The position numbers and the translations under genes were made by a program. From assembly GCA_025766275.1 (NCBI GenBank), contig JAFKAC010000012.1, positions 868,001 through 932,000 of the forward strand: a stretch of 64,000 bases of DNA, in the 5' to 3' direction. The DNA is from Lactarius indigo (lineage: Eukaryota; Basidiomycota; Agaricomycetes; Russulales; Russulaceae). The notes below the pieces were generated by a model. It was not told the origin of the DNA. It did not search any database and saw only the letters and a program-made list of their open reading frames with translations. Below, one piece after another: positions 34,496 through 46,063 of this stretch; positions within the stretch are counted from its first letter, which is position 1; every line of letters starts with the position of its first letter.

Positions 34496-36054
34496 CCTGC
34501 CAGCTAGGTCTGATCGTCACTCGTCACTCCCCTCTTCTCGCTTCTTCCGCAGCAGCTATGCGAATTGATGCACGTCCGATAGGGCCGTCATGAAAAGATT
34601 CCGTGCTTCATACACGCGCTAGCGGATTCTCCTCCACGATTCTCCTTTCTTTGGGTGTGGAGTATATGCGACCCATGATGTCTCCACGCAGAGGACTATG
34701 GAAAGTCCATGGACTATATGTTGTTGTACTGCGATAGCGATTTTTCATTACTCTATGTTGGGGAACACCGTCCCACGTGAGGTCAACAGCGCGAGTTATC
34801 TATCGCCGTTGAGGAGTATGTACAACAGTGGAGATCAGTCAGCTGCTCAGAGGGCTGCGCGGCTCTAGAAATCAAGTGCATGCGTACGCCACGATGGGCT
34901 GTAGCGTGTTGCGAGCGTTGCGCCATCGGTCGCACCAATTCACGTACAGGGTAACGCACGTTCAATCTAGAATTGTTGTACGCACACATGAAACGCGCAA
35001 GAGTCCAGTCAGTCGGCGACACGTAATTCTGCATACCAGCTCTGTACAAAGCGTCAAACAATACTGTATAGGAAAACTTGGATGCGAGGCGATTTAAATC
35101 TGGCATTTGATAGCGCCCTAAAAAAAAAGGTAGTTGTACGTACGTTGCGTATACCCTCCGTGGGCAGCGCGAGACTGCGCCAGAACCTGGGTGGGCGGGC
35201 GGCACACCTAGATCGGATCACTCAGTCATATCAGACCCCGAACACGGACTCGATAAACCTGCCATCTGCCAACAACCGCCACTACTATGCTCTCTCGGCT
35301 CGCGGAACGCACATGCACATTTATCAACCGCATGTTGGAGCCTCCATGATACCACGGGATCCTTATCCTTTCTTTTCCCTGAACACGGAAGCCCAGAGGA
35401 ATGGTAAATTGAATGTGGGTGGGAATACCAGAACTTTCGGCTAGAACCATGCCAGAGCTGCCCCACAGGCGTTGATCTTGCTGACTGGACAGTTTAGACA
35501 AAGGCCCGGCCCGAGATGCAGGGCGGGCCGTCTCTTTGCCCTCTGGCCAGACCATCTGGAACATTCCGAAAGCCTCTTCCAAAGGCGTTGCTTTGTAAAT
35601 ATCCTCTAAGTGCATTCACATGCGTTCGCTTCTGTGAACCTCTGTGAGTTCTTGTCCTGAAATTAGGTCTTCCTTGAATTAATCACATACATGGCGTTCC
35701 TTTGGCAACAGGTCGTTTCAGTGCCAGTAGCAAATTAATGCCACACTACTGACCTGCAACCGTGCGACAGTGATGCAATATAGAGAAGCAGCTCGCTAAT
35801 GTGCTTATAATTGAGGGTGAATGCCATACACATCTCTAGCTTTACTTGGCAACCAACACCGTCGTCAACCTCGTAGCCGCCGGCATCAGTTTCCATATGG
35901 CAATGCGGAAAATGCCAGTACAAGTCTTCCGAATTTGAGGAACAATGCACATACACGGACGCATACTTCAATCATTCATCTCATTCTCGACGAAGCATAC
36001 ACAACACCCTTATTTTACTTCATGAAACCTTGTGCGCAAGAGCGTGCGTCAGGC
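34496..36054. other. Intergenic, nothing recognised
   Basis: There are two open minus-strand frames of 129 and 140 codons (35226-35615 and 34783-35205). Neither shows a motif or a family I know, so I do not call them genes. Confidence 0.4.
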
Positions 36055-36872
36055 TCAGAGCTTAGAAGCGCCTGCATCTAGGTAGCGCCTCTCAGCCTCT
36101 TGGAAATCGATCACGTTCCAGATGGCCTTGAGATACTGGCAAGCCGTCGCTTGGTCAACAGATTCAGATCAGAACAATCCAGGGACTTACGTCGACCTTT
36201 ACGTTGAGATATTGCAGGTAGAAAGCGTGCTCCCAAATGTCAACGCCGATGATGGGGACATGAGAGAGGAGAGGGTCCTGGTTAGCCGTGGTGACAATCT
36301 CGAGCTTGCCAGTGGCAGGGTTAAGGCCCTGATGATCCAGAATTAATCCAGGCAATTAAAAACGACCGCCGGTTGGCGGGCTATGCATTGGGACGCACGA
36401 GCCAACCCCAGCCCGATCCTTGGATACCAGCAGTGGTAGTGTTGAACTCCTGTATGAACTTCTCGACAGTTCCCCAGCGCTCAAGGATGGCGACCTTGAG
36501 GGGACCGTCCTGCAGTTTGCCGCCGTGGCCCTTGCCCTCGGTCGCGGAAGGTGCGAGGTTCCTCCAGAAGAGAGAGTGGTTGATGTGGCCTGCGCAAAGA
36601 TGTGATAAGAGATAACGTAGGTCACGTAAGGAAGCACGATCAGCTGAACGAGACGTATTTTACGCACCACCGCCGTTAAACTTTAGCGCCGCCTGGAGAG
36701 CAATGCGCTCTTTGGGAGTGCTTGTTTTGGCATATGCCTGCTCCGCAGCATTAAGGGCATTGACGTAGGTTTGGTGGTGCTTCTTATGATGAAGCTCCAT
36801 GATTTGACGTGAGATATGCGGCTCAAGGCCGTCATAGGGATACGTGAGATCGGGGAGGGTGTGGCCGGACAT
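36055..36872 (-). CDS. Manganese superoxide dismutase, cytosolic type
   Basis: Dismutates superoxide to oxygen and hydrogen peroxide with Mn. The start at 36872 gives [20 protein letters not shown] directly at the beginning of the mature fold, with no mitochondrial presequence; basidiomycetes commonly have such a cytosolic MnSOD. Ligand regions are visible: [11 protein letters not shown] (first His), [13 protein letters not shown] (second His) and [15 protein letters not shown] (Asp and third His). An internal block is [12 protein letters not shown] with an intron, and the protein ends YLDAGASKL, stop TGA at 36055-36057. Two or three short introns split the gene. No defect was noticed. It is the only antioxidant gene in the window and is not clearly linked to its neighbours. 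Confidence 0.9.
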
Positions 36873-37714
36873 TGGGAGTTTGTGTCTTGGTAGGAAGAGG
36901 AAGGAATGAAATCGAAGGGTATGAAAGGGGCGTTCTATTTATCAGATCTTGGCCGCTCTATTATGATTTATCGATGACGTGAAGTGCATGTGACGCTTCT
37001 CCTCCCTTCGACTTAGTAATTCTGCTCGTTCGCTCACAACCCGAAAAAAGTCACGATTTGGTTCAGGGACTGCGCCTGATGTATGATGGGCTGGGCCGAG
37101 TTGGCCACACGCAATACTTGCCAATGTTCTTTGCTTTTTTTGGTCCTATGACACTCCATTTGGAGGATCAGATCGGTTGGAGCGTTTGGTCCGGCCAGCG
37201 ACGGGAAAATCCAGGGTCGTCCTGGATCCCGGCATGAACCACTTTCGTCGGCCTGCTTCTGTCGGTTGTCTATAGTATTGGGGTTACACATTGCGACAGC
37301 ATTCACTTTACTCGACTCGGACACCGTAACTCTCCATGTTTCATCGATTGTGACCAATCACGATGCGTTGGTGCGATATTACCTCTTCCTTGCTGGACGG
37401 CATTTCTTCGGCGCTTTCGATTTGCCTTCGCCAAGTCGCTTGTTTTAGGCATCCTCTTCGCTTCTACGATGTCACGTGGGATGTCGTTGTCAACACGTCA
37501 TTAAGCGTCATCATCGTTACCGATTACCGTACAAGCCTCGCCCTGAGCAAGTGTGTGGATGGCACACAGACTTAGAAAGAAACTACTAGTATCCATTACG
37601 ATGTCACTCAAGTACATACTAGTACTACTGGTTACAATAAAACAATAAAAACTTAATCAAGAAGGGCCACATATAAGGTCAAACTTCTTCCAGCAGACAT
37701 TCCGAGACAGACTT
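36873..37714. other. Promoter side of SOD and spacer, no gene
   Basis: No coding motif seen. It contains the SOD 5' region and the 3' flank of the Par32-like gene. Confidence 0.45.
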
Positions 37715-38823
37715 TCACAATGCAGATTGACGTGTATCCACGCCCGTGGTGAGAACTTCGCCTTCACCCTTCTGTGCTCCAGTATGGGTGACGCGGTGCA
37801 AGAATCCTGACAGTCCGTGGGCGTGGTCCTTGTCCTTGTTGTTCGGGTCCTTAGGCTCGCGCGAACGAGAGCGATCGGCGATATTCCCGGCGCCTCCGCG
37901 CCCTGTAGACTCCAATTCGTGCTTGTGCGTCGCATGTGGGTGAGTAGCGCCGTGCGGGTTCACGGGGTCTTCGACGTGCGGCAGCTCGCCAGGGGTGAGA
38001 TTCGCCAACCCGCCGCGGCCTGTGGAGTGCCTGTTATTGTATAGGGGGGGTCAATTGTCTTCGGAGGAGCCGAATAGCGGGAAACTGTACGTACACTCCA
38101 ATGGGGTGTTGATGGGCAGCACGTTCGTGCTCCTCCACCTCGAGAATGCCCCTCTCGACGGGGTCGCCTATGTAGAGGTTCCCGATGCCTCCTCGTCCGG
38201 AGCTGTGCACGAGGTCACGGGATCGCGAGCGCGACTTGGAGTCCGGGCGAGTGATGTTTCCGAGCCCGCCGCGGCCAGACGAATGCTAAAAGAAAGTTTT
38301 TGTTAATATCGAAATTTACTCCCAAGGGGGGCGACGACCGCACGCACCACACCAGTATCGTTAGCAGTGTCGATGGCAGAAATTAGGTCGCGATCGTAAA
38401 CACGTCCGCGCTGCTCAGACCGCGCGGGAGACGACCCGGAATTGATACTCTCCGGGCGAGAAGCATCCCGCGATGGGGAACGAATATTTCCTGCTCCTCC
38501 ACGACCGGTGGAGGTGAGCTTTTCTCGAAAAGTCAATTCAGATCCGTGGAATGGAAAGGCGAAGGAGATGCCTGCCTACCTCGTCAAGGTAGCGCGACGG
38601 GACAAGGTCCCTGCCGCGGGTGTCCGAAAAGTCGTCCGGGCCACTGCTGCGGGTTACGTCCACAGAAGGAGTGCGAATGTTTCCCGCTCCACCGCGGCCA
38701 GAGGATTGCTGTTAGTTTAGGGAGGAAGAGGAGCGCCGATGAGGTCATAAGAAGACAGGAGCATCAATGAGAACCACATACCAAACCACGGCCCCGAGAG
38801 AGTGATCGTTCAGTAGTAGACAT
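37715..38823 (-). CDS. Par32/DUF3602-like protein with six GRGGAGN repeats
   Basis: Family of intrinsically disordered fungal proteins. The yeast member Par32/Amu1 is phosphorylated under TORC1 control and inhibits ammonium permeases; that role here is inferred from the family. The start at 38821-38823 reads MSTTERSLSRGRGL. The signature recurs six times: SSGRGGAGNI, STGRGGAGNI, SSGRGGLGNI, SSGRGGIGNL, STGRGGLANL and STGRGGAGNI. Five exons can be placed and each of exons 2-5 begins within a few codons of a repeat (QSSGRGG, LTSTGRGG, HSSGRGG, HSTGRGG). Junctions 1-2, 2-3 and 3-4 are phase 0. The tail is His/Asp-rich (NPHGATHPHATHKHE) and ends TTGVDTRQSAL, stop TGA at 37715-37717. No membrane segment is present. 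Confidence 0.8.
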
Positions 38824-41800
38824 GATATGATTGGGTTTGGACTTTGGATCAGTGTTAGAAGCACCTCGAGGCCTAACACTCGCGCGAGATAAAGAGCAAA
38901 TCAGCGCGCACAGCCTTTTCAGGCACGGGGACAAATCAGCTCCGCGTATCCCGACTGGGAGCCAACATTGAGCCGGGTCATGACTCGCCCCTCCCCCACC
39001 TCCAACTCCAACAGCAGAGACAGACAGTGGCGGCGCCGCTGTTCATTCCGTCTTACTCAGAACGACCACCTGACATTGTTCCTACTTCCTCTTGACAGAG
39101 AGAAGGGGACCGTGTGCCTCGCACGCCGTGCCCGGCAGACAAGGGCACGCACGGAGGTATCCGAGTCCGAGTGCCGGGACGGATATTTCAAAAAAAAAAA
39201 TTACGATGTGCCGGGACGGACCTAGCCCGGTGGACAAAAGCCACCAAGTAGCCCACCTGAGCTCGTCATTTCTGTCATGTCCTCGTGTACGTTGGTGCAG
39301 TCCACGGGAACGTTTTTTTTTTCCCGGACGTTGTCGGCCTCAAATGCCCCGGAACCAGTATGTGGAGGCTGAAGAAGGGCCCGATTGGATAATGCTGGCT
39401 TGCCCTGGACCCTGGTACTTTACAAGCCTATCCTATCCTATGGACCGCAGAGGGGTTCCCATGGGCTTTGGGCCCTCTCTATATCCCCCCTTTGGGCTAC
39501 GCTGCGACGACACTGTGACCACGCGGAGCCTGGGACGGACCCATTACCCCCAGCGCAAGCTTTTCCCAGTGTCTCTCCCTCCTCACAGTTTCGATCCCTT
39601 TCCTCTCGAGTGGCACATACGTCATCACACACCACCTAATGATCGCAACAACATGTCAAGGTGTTCGTCCGAACATCTCGGTGCGGGTACAGTACTGCGG
39701 CTAAGAACCAGACGATGTGACAACGGGTTACATCGTCGAAAATGAGACAACAAACCTGTGACAATCGAGGGGACTTGTCGGGTCCACGCTTCGACACCTT
39801 TCTTTCCCCTCCTGGTTTTCAAGCCCAGTTTCTCTTCCGATAGTCAGGGCATCTCCGTCTCCAGTCCGGACAAGTTTTGGGAATAAGTAGCTTCCCTCGT
39901 CGTGCGGTGGCGTGTTTCGTGAACCCAGACCACATACTCCCCTTTTCGATATTCTTTGCGGATCACTGCTTGAGTGTTGCCACAGGACGCAATATCCCTC
40001 TCGGACGATGATCAAGCGACTGGGCGTAGATCGCAGCCTGAGGGATCTGCCACCTAGCGTCCGAAGTGGCAGGGAATGAGCGTCGCAAGGAAATATTTAG
40101 GGAATACCGTGTAAACCCTCGTTTTTGGCATGTGCGGTCGTTTGGCTGTCGTCCTGCAGGGTCAGTAAGCTTTCTCCAAGTAAGTTAGCGTCAGTGGGAT
40201 GAGATTGCAACGCCATAACTCGCACCTGCCCTGGACTTAGACTAACTAGTTGATATGTCGTTTTATCATTTCGTTTTTAAAAAAAAAAAAAACGACGATC
40301 GCCGGCAGAGTCGCTGGATTGTGATATACTTCCATAAACCGGGAACCGGATGCGTCTTCTAATAATCTGACCATATTCGAAGAGGGGGATGTGAGAAAAC
40401 GGGGCATGTCACAAATGATACCTTCGCATCAAGAAGCCAACTTCCATGCAGCCGGCGCCTGTGCCCATGGTCGATATCGCCTGGGCGAGGCTTCCTGCCT
40501 CGATGTTATTTCACATCCAAATGAATTCGTAAACGAGCGAGGCAGCGCATGGAGGGGTCGGGTGTACTAGACGATCGTCTGCGTCGATAAGTTTGGTTGC
40601 CGGCCACAGTACGGTAGCACAAACTCCCCATTCATTAAATTGTATCTCTTCTCCCTCCCCAGAGTCGGCGAGGGTCGGAACAGGCGCCGTGCTTTGTACG
40701 TCACCGGTGGTGGCGTGAGCCTTGAGGCCTGGAGGTTTGAGGCGCCAATGAACCTTTCGGGAGTAACAGCTACTTTTAGTTGTACCCTACCGCTCATATG
40801 GAGTGTGCAAACCGACTGTGTGCAGCGTGCAGTGTCTTCTCGGCGGCGTGTCTCGCAGACCTGCAGTGAAGTTAGAATAAAATCGAATTGGTCTATCGCG
40901 CAGATCAACTTCGCTCGTCCGACCAAGCGCCAGGACCAAGTCAAAGGGTCAGGCTGCCCGTTTCGAGCGAAGCACGGCGCGCTTGATTGGCACCAGTAAT
41001 GATGGGCTGAGCCTGCAGGATACCATGTGTTGCTTGGCCTGATGTGCACAGTCATGCTAACAATTAAATAGAACCCCCTCATTTAAACCGCCTCGGCTGT
41101 ACACCTGGGGATAGGCTATCCTTTAACGCATCGCAGAGCGCCGATCAAAGACAACCCATAATCTAAACAAGAAACAGTCAGAAGAGAAACCCGGGAACGG
41201 GGTGCAAAAAGGTCGCCACAGGCACGGGGCCAAAAACGACGAGCCGATGGGAGTTTAGCGACGAATAAAGGTGGCCCTGGGAAACCCAAGTTAACTGTCG
41301 CGATCGCGTTCTGTGGCGGGGGAATATGAAGTTCATGAATGATGTGAAGAGACCAGAGCCGGTAAGGCGTGCAGAATGCAACTTTTGACATGTATGAGTG
41401 CGTGAGATAATGATCTTCAAGAAATGCTGTTGTCATGCGTACCCTCGTGGTATTTTTTAATACGGCATGGAATCGTCACGCATACCATACTGGTTAGGCT
41501 TAGAGCCAAGGCGTGGCCGCAAGATCGGCTGATTATGAACCTATCTTAAAATGGAGCAAGCAAGTGAATGGACGCCCCTTTCGGGGATAATCACGGTGTG
41601 ATGGGGGAGCTGTACCCGCCGGGGTCGGGCACCACTGGACCGATAAGGATCAAGGTAAGAATGATCAAGGACATCGATTAGTGTGACTGGCTTGGTGACT
41701 GGGCTCCCATCGGCAAACGCATGTCCATCGGCAGGACTTTCACGAACCAGAGGGCTGAGCGCCGAACGTTGAGGGGGTGTATCGTTGAAGAAGAAGCAAG

Positions 41801-42097
41801 CAGGACCTCGAGGCGACTCCTATAGGATGGCGCCTCCTAGGGGAGACATGAGGAAGCCTTACGGGGTGGCTATGCATCTCAAGACAGGGTCGAACCATAT
41901 CACGCGCACGCACCCAATTGCAACTGTCCCGTAACTCTCTTCCCAGCGCCATTTTTGCACGCCCATGTGACGGGTGACCGAGGGAGAGGCCCTGGGCGCC
42001 CAATCATCCCAACCTCATTGGCACCTGCAATCCCCACGAGAAGAATAACGCGCTTAACCCGAGCGTATTATGTAATTAATTATAAGTTTAACCCTAA

Positions 42098-42124
42098 ATC
42101 CATCCATCAATCCATCCATCCATC
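42098..42124 (+). repeat. CATC microsatellite
   Basis: Imperfect tandem CATC repeat, about seven units with one interruption. Confidence 0.8.
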
Positions 42125-42367
42125 TTTTCTATCGTGATCATATCTAGCCGCGTTAGTGAGCTCGTGACTTGGGACTAACCCTTAACCGGTGGGGGGGGGG
42201 ATTCAGGGTTGATTCTTTCTGAGTAGGGGGGTTATATAGAGAGAATGAAAGGGAGTGAGCGACTGAGAAGGGATAGACCCGTTGGCTTACTCGGTCCGAC
42301 GAGTTCGCCAAGCAAGAGTTATGATAAGACCCCCCTTATTTGGATACACTATGTTGAGGTGTTCCAT

Positions 42368-42384
42368 GTCAGTCAGTCAGTCAG
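42368..42384 (+). repeat. GTCA microsatellite
   Basis: Four tandem GTCA units. Confidence 0.75.
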
Positions 42385-42949
42385 GCGGTTGTGCGCACGC
42401 ACGGAAGCATCCATGGGCGCCTAGAGAAATTTCGACACTGGAAGGACCGCATGGGGATGTGGATACCAATTTTGGATTTCTGGACAACGTGTGAGAGTGA
42501 AAATGGAGATGGAAAGTCGTGTTGCAGCATGATGCTGACGTCGAGAACACTAAGACAAGCTATCGGTAAACGGTAAGTGGACATAGAAAATAAAATAAGT
42601 GAGTATCAGGAAGTAAACTGGAGAGGGTTAGCTCAGGTTCTTGAAAGTCAGGGAGGACAATTTATTACATACTTGGAGGGAGAGAAGGGGAAGCTAAGGG
42701 CCATATATTGATTTCCTATTTGTTCAGTGCTTGTGCACGTGTTGACCTCTACTGAATGATCCCCCCTTGAGTCTTAAGCCTCTCCTTTGAACACCCACCC
42801 ACTCGCCTACTCTCCTCGAACTCCCTCAGTCCTTCTCCTTCTTCTCCGCTTTCTTTCCTCCAATATCGCCTTTTCAACAACCCGTCCTTCAATCTTGCTT
42901 CAACCCTTTATTCCCATTTGCTCCCGCTTTTGCTTCCGTCTGCGCGACA

Positions 42950-44596
42950 ATGCTTCAATATCCCACGCCTTCTGATCTGCATTACGGCGATGTTGGTGAC
43001 GCCTCCATGCCACAAGGCGGTACTCAATGGGGGCCTGGACGTCCCGACAGCTCTCAGCCTGCCGTAAACGCCGACGCGGATGATCGTCAGAGAGCACAGC
43101 AGTTACGCGCCAGCCAGCAGCCCCCGTCCAACTACACTCCCGCGACGACCTACATGATCACGTCGCGCGACTCGTATCCCGCCCAAGCCCAGAGCCATTG
43201 CTCAGGACAATATGCATATCCTTCGCAGCCGTACCCTTCAACGGTGAACTACGTGCTGCCTCCCTATGATTTTGCCGAATATCCCGTGAGTCGTTACTTC
43301 GTGCCCTTGTGACCAGACCGAGTATTCACCGTACTATTCTCAGATGAACGCGGTCAACGCCCACCACGGTGGACAGTATCCCCTCCATGCGTCAGCAGCA
43401 GCTCATTATCAATATCCTCCCTCTGATCCTACTATCTCTTTCCACTCCTCCTCGTATGACTCAGCCGCGTATTTCCCTTCGGACGGCCCCTTATGCTCTC
43501 CACTCGAGGGTCAACATCATCAGCACAGCTTGATGTCCGTTCCCTCTGGCTACTCGCATTATGATGACTGCTTCGGACACTATGAGCACTATGCCCAACC
43601 ATCAGTCCCGCCGATTCTCCCATCTTCTAGCTCTTCCGAGCTCGGCCATGCTCTCGTGGAGACCCCTCCGCCAGAGTCTCAACCCATCAACCATGGTTCT
43701 ATTGCCCTTCCTAGCCTTCCAATGCCGTCTTCGTCCGCTCCTAAACACGATCAATCCGAGACCCTGGTTGGGTTAAACCCCGTCAAAACCGAATACGCCT
43801 CAGGCGTTAACGGACAGCCCTTTTCGCCAATGACATCGCTTAGCACTCTCCCGCTTTCCAGTGAGTTGGCGTCACATCCTAAGGAGGAGGAGAGCCAAGA
43901 ACATACCCACGTTTTCCCCACTCCAGCGGGGACACATGGCCATTCGCATCATCGACAACACACGCGCGATTCGTTCCGCTTGCAAGACTCCGCCGTGTAC
44001 CTGGGACATCCTTCTCCGCTCCCATCTAAGGTTTGTTCGCCGCCTCACTTCCCGTGTCATTTATGCTTACCTCGCGGATAGCGACACCCCCCTCCGTCCC
44101 TCGCGATACCAGCGCCCCAGCTTGCATATTCACCTGGCGCGCGTAACCCCACGCCGCTTTCCTCGTCGTTCTCGTCGTCTGATATCGGGACGCCGACATC
44201 GAGTATACACCTCGACACGAACGCGGCAAGCTCGTCGCAGGTACCACCGCCGGCGTCGGCGCCGAACCCCAAGGCCGGGCAAGGCGTGTTGAAGTTGCCG
44301 TCGACAAAACGGAGCGCACGGCGCAAACCTGCGATCGCCTGCTTGTTCTGCCGTGAGCGGAAGATCGCATGCGGAGCGCCGCCCGTGGGAAGCGCTGACC
44401 CGACGTGCAAGTGAGTGGTACCCTCGATTTCTGATCGGCGAATTGGATCGCTAACCCCGATTGCAGCCAGTGTGCACGGCGCTCACGCAAGTGTGAATAC
44501 CCTACAATGTCGCGGCGTGGGCTCCATAAGCGTCGTGACAATGGGGGCAGCCACCACAAGGAGTCCGAGGACGCAGATTACGTCCCTAATCCATAG
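42950..44596 (+). CDS. Zn2Cys6 transcription factor with C-terminal zinc cluster
   Basis: Fungal binuclear zinc-cluster regulator. The start at 42950 (MLQYPTPSDLHY) follows a long pyrimidine-rich 5' UTR. Introns lie at about 43286-43343, 44031-44080 and 44412-44466. The first 400 residues are low-complexity, rich in Ser, Pro, Tyr, His and Gln (for example YPSQPYPSTVNY, HGHSHHRQH), as expected for activation or scaffold regions. The zinc cluster is at the very end: CLFC, six residues, C, eleven residues, C, NQ, C, six residues, C (positions about 44335-44500), preceded by a basic stretch KRSARRKP. The protein ends about 30 residues later in DADYVPNP, stop TAG 44594-44596. The spacing C-x2-C-x6-C-x11-C-x2-C-x6-C fits the family. 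The target genes are unknown. Confidence 0.82.
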
Positions 44597-45372
44597 TTGT
44601 TCGCGATCATCCTTCCCGTGTTTCTTTCTTTCTTTTCTTCCTTTCTTTCTCCCTTGTTCTCTTTTCGCACGCATACACACGCACACATTTACCCACAACT
44701 CAACAAACGATTCAGGCTCTAATGTGTCTATTAGGTCAATGTATCTTGATCACTTTTGCTTTTGCCATTGGTCGGTTGTATATAATGCTCGCATCTGTCG
44801 TCTCACGCTCTGGATTCCCCGTTTGCTCTGCTCGCATTAATTTGCACATCGTATGTTTACTGTATATATATCGTCGATGCAGTACTACATGAAATCAGAT
44901 TTAGCAGTCATATTTCCACATTCCTGAGCATTCATTCCCACCCCCTTTTTCCTGACAGCAGAAGTGGTTCCGCCCTCTGGTTTAGGAGCCCTCGTGGACT
45001 TTTATGTCTCGGGGTGATACCGTACATGGAAATAAAACATGAAATTGGGGGCGCTTCTATGTTTTACGTATGAAGAACATCAATTCATTCACCTTTTCAT
45101 GGTTTGGTGCCCACCCGGGGTAAGCCAAGTTTGGTGAATCCTAATACAAGCTGGCAAGTCGGCACCCATAATTGTCTGTCTTGTCATGGTTGGAAGGGAA
45201 CCAGCGCCATCCATCGGTGCCTCGTTCGTTCACCAGTCCATTTGTGGACGCTCACCCGACGTCTCCCATAGGGGCTCACACCACCGACGTTCTCGGAAAA
45301 AAACACACACAATGAACAAAGGCACAGAAGTGGATATATGCGTGGGCTCTATCGCTCGTATTAACGCAATCC
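44597..45372. other. 3' flanks of convergent genes, TTTC-rich tract
   Basis: A TTTC/CTTT-rich tract at about 44625-44665 lies just after the zinc-cluster gene stop. No gene is seen up to the uL14m stop. Confidence 0.5.
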
Positions 45373-45893
45373 TCATACGACCTTGAATCAATTCAAACGG
45401 TTCAGAATGGACGGGGTTCCGAGAATGGTGACGGGACGGGCACACCTTGGGTGCTAAGCTGACTATCTTGCCCCACCCCTTCATCCGCAGGTCCGCGCTG
45501 ACCACCCCTCCTAGACGCGTGCCCAACATCTCCCGCTTATTGTTCAGTAACACCGCCGCGTTGTCGTCGAACCGCACCACGCGACCGTCTGGCCGTCGCA
45601 CGGGCTTCCTACACCGCACGATGACTGCACGACGCACGTCCCCGCGGCGCACTTTCAAGACGTTTGAAACGGCCTGCGCGCCTGGGGAGATGGGGCGTGC
45701 ACGTTTCACAACGCAAACGATCTCGTCACCAACGCCGCCCCAGCCATTGTTGACTTTATTTTTGAGCACATTGACACACTCGACGAGGAGAGCTCCCGAG
45801 TTGTCGATGACCTTTTTTTTTTTTGATCAACTCAGGACATGGATAAGAAGAGAGGAAGTTACACACGTTGAGAGTACTTTTGAGACCAATCAT
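45373..45893 (-). CDS. Mitochondrial ribosomal protein uL14 (MRPL38-type)
   Basis: Large-subunit protein uL14 of the mitoribosome. The start at 45891-45893 reads MIGLKSTLN; an intron with an A-rich tract near its acceptor (about 45814-45866) leads to [16 protein letters not shown]. The core blocks [51 protein letters not shown] and [26 protein letters not shown] are all diagnostic for uL14. The main exon would run on 60 codons past the normal end, but an intron at 45382-45445 gives the expected LAPKVV-stop through a final exon of only 9 nt (45373-45381). No separate presequence is visible, as in the yeast homolog. Mitochondrial rather than cytosolic identity rests on the bacterial-like MIGLKS start and the RRPDG insertion. 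Confidence 0.85.
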
Positions 45894-46063
45894 TGGGAGG
45901 TGAGAAGAAACGGATTGCCTTGTAAGGAAGGCGAGTCGCGGCCAGAGCGGAAAATTCCCACGAGTGATTTGGAAGAGCTTCTGCTCTGTTTATAATCCGG
46001 TTTTCGTTCTCTCACTTATCTATTCGCCATCTCTTGCCGCCTGTTCAGACGTAAACTCGCACC

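Larger units (their letters stand above)
38824..42949. other. 4.1-kb gene-poor region
   Basis: No gene recognised on either strand. Open frames up to 217 codons (39092-39745 +) and 171 codons (40567-41082 -) have no motif, and their composition looks like chance. It holds homopolymers (A14 at 40279-40292), a pyrimidine-rich tract at about 42780-42900 that is probably the core promoter/5' UTR of the next gene, and two short tandem repeats listed separately. Confidence 0.45.

Noticed and set aside
34783..35615. Two minus-strand frames of 140 and 129 codons
   Set aside because: No motif, no supporting exon structure and no recognisable family; left as intergenic.
39092..39745. 217-codon plus-strand frame
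   Set aside because: It has no motif and an odd composition, and it crosses homopolymer runs; it looks like chance in a gene-poor region.
40567..41082. 171-codon minus-strand frame
   Set aside because: No recognisable domain, no introns with good junctions and no neighbouring exons.
42098..42384. CATC and GTCA repeats considered as telomeric or CRISPR-like arrays
   Set aside because: They are simple microsatellites of a few units; there are no spacers and no telomere motif.
45230..45372. C-terminal extension of uL14m seen in the unspliced frame
   Set aside because: An intron with good GT and AG ends restores the family's normal terminus; the extension has no similarity to ribosomal proteins.
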